Origin: Terriglobales bacterium
GTDB taxonomy: Bacteria > Acidobacteriota > Terriglobia > Terriglobales > Acidobacteriaceae
Length of the DNA stretch: 41,017 bases
Direction of reading: 5' to 3'
NCBI GenBank assembly: GCA_015655315.1
Contig: JAATFH010000039.1
Span: 1 to 41,017 of the forward strand
Both the position numbers and the translations under genes were made by a program. This document shows, one piece after another, positions 26,967-36,532 of the stretch (within the stretch, counting starts at the first letter, position 1; each line of letters opens with the position of its first letter). The notes below the pieces were generated by a model that saw only the letters and a program-made list of their open reading frames with translations, did no database searches and was not told the origin of the DNA.

Positions 26967-29465
26967 GTGTGGATGTCTACATTTTTAAGTGATCTGCGCT
27001 ACGGCTTTCGCCAATTAAGAAAAGCCCCTGGGTTCGCAGTGGTGTGTGTGCTGACGCTGGCTTTGGGTATAGGCGCGAACACGGCTGTCTTCAGCGTGAT
27101 GAATGCCGTCCTGCTGAAGTCTTTGCCCGTCGCCGATCCGGAGCGCGTGGTGTATCTGAACACTTCCGGCGCGCCGCATCGTGGAAATAATACGGGTGAC
27201 TGGACCACCTCGTTTTCCTACCCGGTGTACGACACGCTGCGGCAGCAGCATAGCGCGCTGGCGGACGTCATTGCTTATGTACCGGTCAGCTCCGGCGGCA
27301 GCAAAGTTGCTGTCCGATTTGGCTCGGTACCGGAAGAAGCGGAAGGCGACATGGTCAGCGGCAACTTCTTCTCCGGGCTGGGCGTGCGCCTGGCGCGTGG
27401 ACGTGGTTTTACCGCGCAGGATGAGGCACAGCACACTCCCGTGGCCGTGATCAGCTACAACTACTGGACGCAGCGCTTCTCACGCAATCCCGACGTGCTG
27501 GGGAAGACGCTCTATGTGAAAGGCGTTCCCCTGACCATTGTCGGTATTGCGGCTGAGGGATTTGAAGGCGTCGAAGCGGGAAACTCCACTGATTTCTGGA
27601 TTCCTTTACAGAGCCGCCCCGAACTGAATGCCTGGAGCGATCCGGCGCAAGAGGGCAAGACCTATCTGCAACGGCCTAACTGGTGGTTCCTGCGCATGTT
27701 GGGGCGACTGGCTCCGGGCGTTACCAAGGAACAGGCGATTGCTCGGTTACAGCCTGTCTTTCAAAGGGCAGCGTATATCGGCATCGGCAATCCGGAAGCG
27801 GGCGAGAAACCTCCGGTCCTGAGCTTTCAGGATGCTAAAAACTTTATCGGCTATGACGGGGATTACGGCAAACCGCTCAAGATGCTGATGGCAATGGTGG
27901 GTCTGGTGCTGTTGATCGCGCTGAGCAACATTGTGATGCTGCTGATGGCACGCAATACAACGCGGCAGCGGGAGTTCTCACTACGTCTTGCCCTGGGAGC
28001 GGGCCGCAAGGAGCTGTTCCGGCAACTACTGACAGAAAGCCTGCTGCTGGTCGCGCTGGGAGGCGGGCTGGCGTGGCTCTTCGCCGCCGCAGCGACGCGC
28101 TCGCTCGCCGTCTGGTCGCAGATCGAGGCAAGTCTGGCGCCGGATCACACAGTGATGCTGTTTACGCTGGGCATTTTGCTCAGCGCGGCGCTTGTCTTTG
28201 GATTGGCGCCCTTGCGCGTAGCACTCTCAGGCGGTCCGGGACTTGTACTCAAAACTTCAGCCGCGACCGGCAGTATGGATGCCGGGAAGACCCGCACAGG
28301 CAAGCTCATCGTGACGCTGCAGATGGCGCTGTGCCTGGTCCTGCTGGTTGGTGGAGGACTTCTCGTCCGCACGCTGCGCAATCTGGAAAACATTCCGCTG
28401 GGCATGCAAACCGACGGACTGATTGTCTTCGGCGTGAATCCGCAGAACGTTCATTCCTTTGACGAGGGCGTGGCTTTTTATCAGAACCTGACGACGAAAC
28501 TGCGTGTCTTGCCGGGCGTTACATCGGTCGCAGTGATGGGAGAACGGATCGGCTCCGGGTGGTCGAACAACAACTCTGTAAGCAAAATCGATGGGAAGAA
28601 AGCGCCCAATTCCGACGGCGAAAACAGCATGGTGCGGAGTAACACGATTGGTCCCGACTTCTTCCACACCCTCGATGTGCCGGTGATGGCAGGCCGCGAA
28701 TTTACCGACGCGGATACAGCCGCTGCTCCCAGGGCTGTCGTCATCAATGAACTGTTTGCGCAGCGCTTTCTCCCGAACCAGGCTCCTCTCGGACATCACT
28801 TGACCGGGGACGATCCCAAAGACAGCGCAGTGATTGTTGGCGTGGTGAAGAACCACAAATACCGGAGTATCGAAGAAGAGCCGATTCCGATGCTGTGGAC
28901 CGTATACACACAGGGAAGATCCATCGGCGAAATGCACTTTGAGATGCGCGTTCACGGCGACCCGCTGGCGATCCTTCCCGCTGTCCGCAAGGTAGTGCAG
29001 CAGATCGATCCCAACCTGCCGCTCATGCAGCCGATGACCCAGCGCGCGCAGTATGAGCAAAGCATCTCGCGGCAACTGCTCTTTGCCCGTCTGGCTGGAT
29101 TCTTCGGATTGCTCGCCGTGATCCTGGTGGCTACGGGACTTTATGGAACACTGGCCTATCGCGTGGGCAATCGCACCATGGAAATCGGCGTGCGCATGGC
29201 TGTCGGCGCGAAACGCGGACAGGTGGTGTGGATGGTTCTGCGCGACAGCCTCCGTATGACTTTGATCGGCATTGCCATCGGGGTTCCATTGGCGACGATG
29301 GTAAGCAAGGAATTGACCTCTGCTCTCTACGGAGTAAAACCCTATGATGCCCTGAGTTACGCACTGGCTGTCGTTGGAGTCGCATTCGTTGCCGTGATAG
29401 CGAGCCTGATCCCGGCACAGAAGGCAGCCAGCGTCGATCCATTGAAGGCTCTGCGAAGCGAATAG
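26967..29465 (+). CDS. MacB/FtsX-like permease of the acidobacterial ADOP type (start may be 26973)
   Basis: MSTFLSDLRYGFRQLRKAPGFAVVCVLTLALGIGANTAVFSVMNAVLLKSLPVADPERVVYL, two FtsX-like halves (LLIALSNIVMLLMARNTTRQREFSLRLALGAGR; LLAVILVATGLYGTLAYRVGNRTMEIGVRMAVGAKRGQV), ending SVDPLKALRSE. Confidence 0.95.
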   Translation: MWMSTFLSDLRYGFRQLRKAPGFAVVCVLTLALGIGANTAVFSVMNAVLLKSLPVADPERVVYLNTSGAPHRGNNTGDWTTSFSYPVYDTLRQQHSALADVIAYVPVSSGGSKVAVRFGSVPEEAEGDMVSGNFFSGLGVRLARGRGFTAQDEAQHTPVAVISYNYWTQRFSRNPDVLGKTLYVKGVPLTIVGIAAEGFEGVEAGNSTDFWIPLQSRPELNAWSDPAQEGKTYLQRPNWWFLRMLGRLAPGVTKEQAIARLQPVFQRAAYIGIGNPEAGEKPPVLSFQDAKNFIGYDGDYGKPLKMLMAMVGLVLLIALSNIVMLLMARNTTRQREFSLRLALGAGRKELFRQLLTESLLLVALGGGLAWLFAAAATRSLAVWSQIEASLAPDHTVMLFTLGILLSAALVFGLAPLRVALSGGPGLVLKTSAATGSMDAGKTRTGKLIVTLQMALCLVLLVGGGLLVRTLRNLENIPLGMQTDGLIVFGVNPQNVHSFDEGVAFYQNLTTKLRVLPGVTSVAVMGERIGSGWSNNNSVSKIDGKKAPNSDGENSMVRSNTIGPDFFHTLDVPVMAGREFTDADTAAAPRAVVINELFAQRFLPNQAPLGHHLTGDDPKDSAVIVGVVKNHKYRSIEEEPIPMLWTVYTQGRSIGEMHFEMRVHGDPLAILPAVRKVVQQIDPNLPLMQPMTQRAQYEQSISRQLLFARLAGFFGLLAVILVATGLYGTLAYRVGNRTMEIGVRMAVGAKRGQVVWMVLRDSLRMTLIGIAIGVPLATMVSKELTSALYGVKPYDALSYALAVVGVAFVAVIASLIPAQKAASVDPLKALRSE

Positions 29466-29492
29466 CTTTCATCGTGACATGGAAAACGCGTC

Positions 29493-29690
29493 TCAGGCGG
29501 TATCGACCCCTGGTTGTCATCCTGAGCGAGTAGGGCGCGTTTTTAGCGCCGTACGTAGTCGAAGGATCTGTTTTTTTGTTCGCCCACATTTTCGCTGATC
29601 GAAAAAACAGATCCTTCCCTTCGTTCCTCAGGGTCAGGATGACAACTCTTTGCTGAAAATAAGTGTCTTCTGTATGTCGATACGTCCCAG
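29493..29690. repeat. Dispersed nested-palindrome element, copy 2 (diverged)
   Basis: tcagGCGGTATCGAC...GGTTGTCATCCTGAGCGAGTAGGGCGCGTTTTTAGCGCCGTACGTAGTCGAAGGATCTGTTTTTTT...GAAAAAACAGATCCTTC...CAGGATGACAACTCTTTG...TATGTCGATACgtcccag. Confidence 0.88.
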
Positions 29691-29763
29691 GAAGCTGAAA
29701 GCTCTGGGTTCCAGATGATAGAGTGAATGTCGTTGACTAATTCGCTTTAGTTAGGGCATTTCA

Positions 29764-31248
29764 TTGAATTTTCTCGGAATGGACGTGGGTACCGGCGGCA
29801 CGCGCGCAGTGCTGATCGACGAGCATGGGAAGGTCATAGCATCGGCGGCCAGCGAGCACGCTCCCTTTCGCAGTCCGCATCCCGGCTGGGCGGAGCAGGA
29901 CCCCGAAGACTGGTGGCGCGCCGCGCAGGAAGCGATTCGCGAAGTGCTTGCCACGAGCGGCGTGGCGGCTTCGAAAATTGGAGCCATCGGACTTACCGGG
30001 CAGATGCATGGCGCGGTCATGCTCGACGCCGAAGGCGCTGTGCTGCGTCCTTCGTTGATCTGGTGCGATCAACGTACCGATGCGCAATGCGACTGGCTGC
30101 ATGAACGGATCGGGCGCGCGCGGCTCATCGAGTTGACCTGCAATCCGGCGCTCCCGAATTTCACTCTCACGAAATTGCTCTGGGTGCGCGACCACGAGCC
30201 GGAGATCTTCGCCCGTATCGCCCACGTTCTCTGCCCGAAGGATTACGTCCGCTTTCGCCTGACAGGAACGTATTCCATGGATGTGCAGGAAGCTTCGGGT
30301 ACGCTCCTGCTCGACGTGACGCATCGGCGCTGGTCTTCGGAAGTAGCTCGGATTGCGGGAATCGACGAGTCCTGGCTGCCGCAGCTTTTCGAATCGCCTG
30401 AAGTCTGCGCTCACATCTCGACGGAAGCGGCTGCGCCTACCGGACTCGTTGCCGGAACGCCTGTCGTCGCCGGAGCAGGCGATCAGGGAGCAGGCGCGGT
30501 GGGCATGGGAATTCTGCAGCCCGGCTCCGTGTCGGCGACAATCGGCACCTCGGGCGTGGTCTTCGCGGCAACTGCGGCGCCGACAAAAGACCCGTTGGGG
30601 CGGTTGCATACCTTCTGCCACGCTGTTCCGGGACGATGGCATGTGATGGGCGTAACCCAGGCTGCGGGCCTGTCGCTGCGCTGGTTGCGCGATATCATCG
30701 CGCCGGGTGCGAATTACGACACGTTGACGGCAGAGGCCGCGCAGGTTTCGCCCGGCAGCGACGGTCTCATCTGGCTCCCGTATCTGCTGGGCGAGCGCAC
30801 GCCGCATCTCGATTCGCAGGCGACTGCCGCCTTCTACGGCATCACAGCCTCGCATACGCGTGGACACCTGGTACGCGCCGTGCTGGAGGGCGTGGCGTAT
30901 TCCCTGAAGGATACTTTTACGCTCTTTGCGGAGCTTGGGATTCCGGTGCACGGCGTGCGCCTCGGCGGAGGCGGCGCGCGCGGCCCCTTGTGGCGAACGA
31001 TTCAAGCCGGCATTTATGGCTATTCCGCCGATATTCTCGAAGCCGAAGAGGGCGCGGCTTTCGGCGCAGCCCTGCTGGCTGGAGTGGGTGCCGGTGCGTG
31101 GCCTGATACGGACGCTGCGTGTGCTTCAGCAATTCGCGTAGCCGAACAGATTGAACCCGATCCGGCAGCGGAGCAGAATTATGCCACTGGATACAAGGTG
31201 TATCGGCGATTGTATCCGGCGCTCCGATCAGTGCGGGAAACAGCGTAG
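29764..31248 (+). CDS. xylB: Xylulokinase (FGGY-family carbohydrate kinase), probable TTG start
   Basis: MNFLGMDVGTGGTRAVLIDEHGKV, IGLTGQMHGAVMLDAEGAVLRPSLIWCDQRTDAQ, LPNFTLTKLLWVRDHEPEIFARIAHVLCPKDYVRFRLTG, GAGDQGAGAVGMGIL, GGGGARGPLWRTIQAGIYG. Confidence 0.93.
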   Translation: MNFLGMDVGTGGTRAVLIDEHGKVIASAASEHAPFRSPHPGWAEQDPEDWWRAAQEAIREVLATSGVAASKIGAIGLTGQMHGAVMLDAEGAVLRPSLIWCDQRTDAQCDWLHERIGRARLIELTCNPALPNFTLTKLLWVRDHEPEIFARIAHVLCPKDYVRFRLTGTYSMDVQEASGTLLLDVTHRRWSSEVARIAGIDESWLPQLFESPEVCAHISTEAAAPTGLVAGTPVVAGAGDQGAGAVGMGILQPGSVSATIGTSGVVFAATAAPTKDPLGRLHTFCHAVPGRWHVMGVTQAAGLSLRWLRDIIAPGANYDTLTAEAAQVSPGSDGLIWLPYLLGERTPHLDSQATAAFYGITASHTRGHLVRAVLEGVAYSLKDTFTLFAELGIPVHGVRLGGGGARGPLWRTIQAGIYGYSADILEAEEGAAFGAALLAGVGAGAWPDTDAACASAIRVAEQIEPDPAAEQNYATGYKVYRRLYPALRSVRETA

Positions 31249-31265
31249 TTTCTCAAACTTCCATA

Positions 31266-31403
31266 TCTCGAAAGGAGACGCCGGAGGATGCGGTAAACGC
31301 CAAAATCGCGGCGATGCCGGCAGAGTTTTTGCACACTTCAGGCTATTTCGTGATATTCATTGCCTGACAGGCAAATGCTGAGGACGTGATTCCGGTCGGA
31401 ATC
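31266..31403 (+). ncRNA. Candidate structured leader / intergenic RNA upstream of the GGDEF gene
   Basis: Several short inverted repeats in order: TCTC-gaaag-GAGA (31266-31278); GCCGG (31280-31284)/CCGGC (31317-31321) enclosing GCG-gtaaa-CGC and ATCG-cgg-CGAT; TTGCCTG-a-CAGGCAA (31360-31374); GATTCC-ggtc-GGAATC (31388-31403). Confidence 0.4.
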
Positions 31404-31513
31404 CCTCGACGATCGGGAAATTGCTGTCACCCACGCAGCCGTTCTTCTCAGTTCCAGTTTTCAGACAACACGGCCCAGAAGATTGTTCCTTAGATCATTG
31501 ATGAGAACACTGC

Positions 31514-32698
31514 ATGGACTTGCACACGTTGCACATAGAACACACGGTTGCATTGGGCCTTTACACAGTTTTGACCTTTGTTAATTCGTGGCTGCACCGC
31601 GGAACCAGGGGTGTGTACCGCTTCCCGATTTACAATCTCTGCGCTTTTACCGGAGCGCTCCTGATCGCATTGCGCGGCCAGATACCGGACCCCGTTTCGA
31701 TCGTTCTCGGTGATTTATTTTTTCCTGTCGCCTATCTTTTTCTCAATCTTTCTCTCACTGAGTTCTTCGGAGAAGAACGCGGACGGGGCCTGGCGAGCTG
31801 GCAACTGCAGGCTGCCCTGGTCGGTGTTGCTTCCATCGGCCTGGTGAAATTCGGAATATCGCATCCGGACACCAAAAACAGGCTGATCGTCTACAGCCTC
31901 GTGCTCAGCATGCAACTGGCATTGATCGCATATTTTGTTTTCCGCCATGCGTCCGGGGCTTTACGCGTTTCCGGAGGATTGATGGGCGTTGTCATCGCCC
32001 TGATCAGCCTGAGCCATGCTGTAAGGCTGGTGGGAGTCATACTCCACGGCGCGCCGGCAGACTATCTGCGCTCTGGGCCGTTTCTGGCCTGGACCGTGCT
32101 GAACAATTCCGTATTGCAGGGCGGCGTAACCGTCGCATTTGTGTGGATGACGGCGGCGGTGTTGCGGCAGGATCTGCAGTTGCAGGCCTCGACCGACTCG
32201 CTGACAGGGCTGATGAACCGGCGTGGGGTACAGATCGCGGCGGAACAACAGATCGCAATGTGCCGTCGACGGGATCGGCCGCTCTGTGCGATTTTGATCG
32301 ATCTCGATGAGTTCAAACAGATCAATGACTCGTTTGGACACCACTCAGGCGATGCCACGCTGATTGCCGTCTCTCGCTGCCTGCAGCGGCACGTGCGAGG
32401 ACATGATCTGCTGGCACGGCTTGGCGGCGACGAATTTGTAGTTCTGCTTCCGGAGACGAACATTGAGTCTGCTGCGGAGATCGCCGAGCGGCTCCGTGCA
32501 GCCGTCGCAGAGCTTCGCGTGGTGTATGAGGATGCGCAAATCGATGTGCGCGCCAGCTTCGGTATAGCGCATCTGTACCACTCTCCGTTCAACTGGGAAC
32601 AACTCCTGAGGCATTGCGATAAGGCGTTGTACGCGGCAAAAGACAAGGGCGGCAACGGCATCTGGCATGCGAGTGACGATCTGGCGGTAGTCCAATAA
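31514..32698 (+). CDS. Membrane-anchored diguanylate cyclase (GGDEF domain)
   Basis: N-terminal multi-TM region, then TDSLTGLMNRRGVQIAAEQQ...LIDLDEFKQINDSFGHHSGDATLIAVSRCLQRHVRGHDLLARLGGDEFVVLLPETN. Intact GGDEF and an RGHD (RxxD) I-site five residues upstream. Confidence 0.95.
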   Translation: MDLHTLHIEHTVALGLYTVLTFVNSWLHRGTRGVYRFPIYNLCAFTGALLIALRGQIPDPVSIVLGDLFFPVAYLFLNLSLTEFFGEERGRGLASWQLQAALVGVASIGLVKFGISHPDTKNRLIVYSLVLSMQLALIAYFVFRHASGALRVSGGLMGVVIALISLSHAVRLVGVILHGAPADYLRSGPFLAWTVLNNSVLQGGVTVAFVWMTAAVLRQDLQLQASTDSLTGLMNRRGVQIAAEQQIAMCRRRDRPLCAILIDLDEFKQINDSFGHHSGDATLIAVSRCLQRHVRGHDLLARLGGDEFVVLLPETNIESAAEIAERLRAAVAELRVVYEDAQIDVRASFGIAHLYHSPFNWEQLLRHCDKALYAAKDKGGNGIWHASDDLAVVQ

Positions 32699-32790
32699 CA
32701 TCGAATGCTGCGCTTCCCAGAAGGTCAGCCTCCCCGCTCCCTGCCTGATTTCTATTGAACATTTCGTTCGCAGCATCTACAAAGACTTGT

Positions 32791-33873
32791 ATGCCTAAAC
32801 GCAAGTCTTCGGCCAGGGAGCCGAAGAAGAGTGAATTTCTTCCAGGGCGACCCATCAGTCTGAAAGTGCTGGGAGACTATCTCGATCTTTCTCCAGCCAC
32901 CATCTCACTAGTCCTGAATAACGCGCCGGGCGTGCGGTCCATCCCGCAGGAGACACGCGACCGCGTGCTGGCGGCCGCAAAAAAATTCGACTACAGGCCC
33001 AGCTTTTACGCGCGGTCGCTGCGAAGAAAGCAGTCTTTTTCCATCGGCGTGCTGGTGCCCGAATTGAGCGACGGCTATTCGGTGCTGGTGATGGACGGCA
33101 TTGAAGAAGTTCTGCTCGAAGAGGGCTACTTTTATCTGACGGCCAGTCACCGGCGCAAAGCCGATCTGATTGAAGAATATCCGCGGCTGCTGATGGATCG
33201 CTCCGTCGAAGGCTTCATTGCTATCGACACGGCTCTCCAGCACAGCCTTCCTCTGCCCGTAGTCGCGGTTGCCGGGCACAAGGAAATTGAGGGAGTGACC
33301 AGCATCACACTCGATCATAAGCGGGCTGCAGAGCTTGCCTTGAATCACCTGTACCAGCTTGGGCATCGGCAGATTGCCTTCATGCGCGGGCAGACCTTCA
33401 GTTCGGATTCTGAAGACCGCTGGAAAAGCTTTATGGCCGTGGCAAAGAAGCTTGGCCTGGAGGTGAATCCGGAGTTGACGGTGCGACTGGAAGTGAATGT
33501 TTCGTCGCCGGAACTTGGCTACCCGGTGGTGCAGCAACTGCTTTCGCAGAACAAGCCATTTACCGCGCTGGTCTCATTCAACGATGTCGCGGCGATTGGA
33601 GCCATCCGCGCCTTTCGGGATCACGGACTGCGTGTACCGGAAGATGTGTCGATTGTCGGCTTCGACGATATTCAGGGAGCGGCGTATCACAACCCCAGCC
33701 TGACCACGATTCGGCAGCCGCTGCACAGCATGGGAATCCACGCGGCGCGCATCCTGCTTCATCGTATTCAAGGCAGATCCGACTATCCCGAGCACATCGC
33801 CATTGTTCCGGAACTGATCATCCGCGAATCGACATGCCCGCCAAATCCAAAACGGATCGCGCGAAGACGCTGA
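32791..33873 (+). CDS. LacI-family transcriptional regulator
   Basis: SLKVLGDYLDLSPATISLVLNNAPGVRSIPQETRDRVLAAAKKFDYRPSFYARSLR (LacI HTH and hinge); LIIRESTCPPNP C-terminus. ATG at 32791 preferred over a TTG at 32755. Confidence 0.94.
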   Translation: MPKRKSSAREPKKSEFLPGRPISLKVLGDYLDLSPATISLVLNNAPGVRSIPQETRDRVLAAAKKFDYRPSFYARSLRRKQSFSIGVLVPELSDGYSVLVMDGIEEVLLEEGYFYLTASHRRKADLIEEYPRLLMDRSVEGFIAIDTALQHSLPLPVVAVAGHKEIEGVTSITLDHKRAAELALNHLYQLGHRQIAFMRGQTFSSDSEDRWKSFMAVAKKLGLEVNPELTVRLEVNVSSPELGYPVVQQLLSQNKPFTALVSFNDVAAIGAIRAFRDHGLRVPEDVSIVGFDDIQGAAYHNPSLTTIRQPLHSMGIHAARILLHRIQGRSDYPEHIAIVPELIIRESTCPPNPKRIARRR

Positions 33874-33925
33874 GGAAGCAAAGACGACGGCACATATGGC
33901 AGGGGTTATACTCTGTCTGACCTTT

Positions 33926-34465
33926 ATGTCTCAGAATGTAAAAATGAAAGCTCGGCACCACAGTATGGCGCTCGCAACTCTCTGGACCGCCTTGATCCTT
34001 TTCACTTCCGTCATCGGCTTCGCACAATCGACGCCACCGACTGTTCTGCATGCTTCGGAAGCAGCCAAGCTGTTGCCCGACGCAGTCTTCTTTCGCGGGC
34101 AATCGGCAACGGTGCAGACGCGCAATTCGGGTGGCATCCATTTTGCGGATGACATGTTCGTGCTCGTCGCTCTGGTCGACAACTCCGGATATTCGAGCGG
34201 CATTCAACAGAAGTATCAGGCCTATTTCATCACCGAGGTTCCACTCGATTTCAACGGGAATGCCTTGAAGCCCGGAGCTTACGGTGTCGGAATCGTAAAA
34301 GACCATTTCATTGCGATGGATATCGGAGCCCACGATTTGTTCACCGTTCCCATCGTTCACGATGCCGACCTGAAGCGTCCCAGCCCTCTGCAGTTGAATG
34401 CCGACGGCGACCATTACCGTCTGTACTTCGGACGCGACTACGTAACGTTCGCACAATCCAAATAA
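33926..34465 (+). CDS. Exported hypothetical protein
   Basis: Signal-peptide-like MSQNVKMKARHHSMALATLWTALILFTSVIGFAQS, then a soluble domain ending LQLNADGDHYRLYFGRDYVTFAQSK. Confidence 0.75.
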   Translation: MSQNVKMKARHHSMALATLWTALILFTSVIGFAQSTPPTVLHASEAAKLLPDAVFFRGQSATVQTRNSGGIHFADDMFVLVALVDNSGYSSGIQQKYQAYFITEVPLDFNGNALKPGAYGVGIVKDHFIAMDIGAHDLFTVPIVHDADLKRPSPLQLNADGDHYRLYFGRDYVTFAQSK

Positions 34466-34493
34466 GAACACCGGAAACGAGCTGTCACTCTCC

Positions 34494-35240
34494 ATGCCAA
34501 AAAACATTACCCTCGAAATTTGTCTCGAATCTGTTGACTCGGTGATCGCTGCCGATCGTGGAGGCGCACAGCGCGTCGAGCTCTGCGCCAATCTGCTGGA
34601 AGGCGGTACGACTCCCAGCGCCGGAACAATCCGTGCAGCGCGGGAAAATGCAAAAATCGCTATCAACGTGATGATTCGACCGCGAGGCGGAGACTTCCTC
34701 TATACCGACACGGAATTTGAGTCGATGCAGCATGACATTCGCATCGCAAAAGAGCTTGGCGCGGATGGCATCGTGCTCGGCCTGCTGCGGGCCGATGGCA
34801 CCGTCGATGTCGAACGCACACGCCAGCTTGTCGAACAGGCGCGCCCTCTGCCAGTCACGTTCCATCGGGCCATCGACGTATCGCGCGATCTGCTGGAGGC
34901 ACTCGAAGACGTGATTTCAGCAGGCGTCACACGTGTGCTTACGTCCGGAGGAGAGCCTTCGGTCGTTGATGGCGCAGCTGTAGTAGCAAAGATGATTGGA
35001 GCCGCGAAGGGCCGCATCGCTGTCATGCCCGGCAGCGGGATTAACCCGGAGAATGTACTGTCAATTCTCGAGTCTACGGACGCAAGCGAGGTGCATATCG
35101 CGCTCGAAGAAGAGGTACCGAGCGGCATGCAGTTCCGCAAGGCGGAAATCCCTATGGGCGGAGTGGATGGACGCGAGTACATTCGCTTTGTGACGCCGGA
35201 GACAGCTGTGCGGAACGTCGTCGAGATTCTGAATCGATAG
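34494..35240 (+). CDS. cutC: CutC-family protein
   Basis: LEICLESVDSVIAADRGGAQRVELCANLLEGGTTPSAGTIRAAREN...INVMIRPRGGDFLYTD...GADGIVLGLLRADGTVD...VTFHRAIDVSRDLLEALEDVISAGVTRVLTSGG...IAVMPGSGINPENV. Confidence 0.95.
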   Translation: MPKNITLEICLESVDSVIAADRGGAQRVELCANLLEGGTTPSAGTIRAARENAKIAINVMIRPRGGDFLYTDTEFESMQHDIRIAKELGADGIVLGLLRADGTVDVERTRQLVEQARPLPVTFHRAIDVSRDLLEALEDVISAGVTRVLTSGGEPSVVDGAAVVAKMIGAAKGRIAVMPGSGINPENVLSILESTDASEVHIALEEEVPSGMQFRKAEIPMGGVDGREYIRFVTPETAVRNVVEILNR

Positions 35241-35243
35241 CCT

Positions 35244-36530
35244 TCAGGAAGCGGAAAGGACGATGCCCCGGCATTCACCAAAGCCGATGCGCGGATGACC
35301 TTCCCGCTCGCAATAGCCGCGAAAAAACACCTCGTCTCCATCTTCGAGAAACTTCCGTAGTTCACCCGATGGAAGCTGAACCGGCTCGGCTCCGCGCTGC
35401 GTCATTTCCAGCAGGCAGCCGGCCGATTCCTTCAGAGGCCCTGAGACCGTACCGGAGGCCAGCAGGTCGCCCGGCTGCAGGTTGCAGCCATTGCTTGCGT
35501 GATGCGTGAGCATTTGTGCCAGTGTCCAGTACAAATCCTGTGCGTTCCCCTTGCTGAGGCGTGCAGGCGGCTGTTTCATTTCACGCATGCGCTGCGAAGA
35601 AAGCCAGACCTCCAAAGTAAGATCGATGCCGCCTCGCTGGCGATTGGGCTCGGAATTGAGATAAGGCAGCGGCTGCGGGTCGCCTGCCTGCCGCTCGAAA
35701 GCAGTTGCGCGAAATGGCTCCAAAGCATCCATCGTCACCACCCACGGTGAAATCGTGGTGGCAAAATTCTTCGCGAGAAATGGTCCAAGCGGCTGATACT
35801 CCCACGCCTGGATATCACGCGCGGACCAATCGTTCAGCAGGCAGAGGCCGAAGATATGATCTTCGGCTTTGCTGATGGGTATGGCTTCACCGAGGACATT
35901 CCCTTCTCCGACTAGGAAGCCTATTTCCAGCTCGTAATCGAGCAGCCGGCTGGGACCAAAGACGGGAGAAACAGCGTCCGCTGCTTTCGCCTGACCACTG
36001 GGCCGTTTGATTCCCGTTCCGCTGATGACTATGGATGAAACACGGCCGTGATAGCCGATGGGCACATACTTGTAATTCGGAAGCAGCGGATTATCCGGAC
36101 GGAACAGTTTGCCGACGTTCGTCGCGTGATAGATCGATGCGTAGAAGTCGGTATAGCCGCCAATCGCGGCAGGCAGTTGCATCGTAACTTCAGACATGCG
36201 ATGCAGCAGACGTTCAGTCTTGATGCGTAGTTCTGGCGCGGCATCAACACGGAGGATTTCCATGAGCCGCGTGCGCACCGATGACAAAGCTCGCCGGCCC
36301 TGCGACATGAAACGATTGAGCGTTAATCCGGCGCATGCGTGCTGGACCGCAGGATCTAGAGTGCGCAGCAAACCGTGCTCCGCACAAGCGCGAACATCGA
36401 GCACACTGTCTCCAATAGCGACGCCGATGCGCTGGTTAAGGCTGGAGGTGGAGAAAACTCCGAAGGGCAGGTTCAGCAGGGGGAAATCTGTCTTGCTGTC
36501 GTTCGCAGATTCCACCCAGCTGGTTTCCAT
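35244..36530 (-). CDS. fahA: Fumarylacetoacetase
   Basis: FPLLNLPFGVFSTSSLNQRIGVAIGDSVLDV, GYTDFYASIYHATNVGKLFRPDNPLLPNYKYVPIGYHGRVSSIVISGTGIKRPSGQ, LNDWSARDIQAWEYQPLGPFLAKNFATTISPWVV. Start placed at METSW (36530). Confidence 0.95.
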   Translation of the reverse strand: METSWVESANDSKTDFPLLNLPFGVFSTSSLNQRIGVAIGDSVLDVRACAEHGLLRTLDPAVQHACAGLTLNRFMSQGRRALSSVRTRLMEILRVDAAPELRIKTERLLHRMSEVTMQLPAAIGGYTDFYASIYHATNVGKLFRPDNPLLPNYKYVPIGYHGRVSSIVISGTGIKRPSGQAKAADAVSPVFGPSRLLDYELEIGFLVGEGNVLGEAIPISKAEDHIFGLCLLNDWSARDIQAWEYQPLGPFLAKNFATTISPWVVTMDALEPFRATAFERQAGDPQPLPYLNSEPNRQRGGIDLTLEVWLSSQRMREMKQPPARLSKGNAQDLYWTLAQMLTHHASNGCNLQPGDLLASGTVSGPLKESAGCLLEMTQRGAEPVQLPSGELRKFLEDGDEVFFRGYCEREGHPRIGFGECRGIVLSAS

Positions 36531-36532
36531 TC

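Noticed and set aside
29761-31005. 414-aa minus-strand ORF antisense to xylB
   Set aside because: The xylulokinase on the opposite strand has clear family motifs; this ORF is Arg-rich shadow coding.
31245-31330. Possible c-di-GMP-I (GEMM) riboswitch suggested by CAAAC...GAAA...GACGC upstream of the GGDEF gene
   Set aside because: The GGGACGCAAAGCC core and the second conserved stem of GEMM are not present and spacing is wrong. Kept only as a generic structured-RNA candidate.
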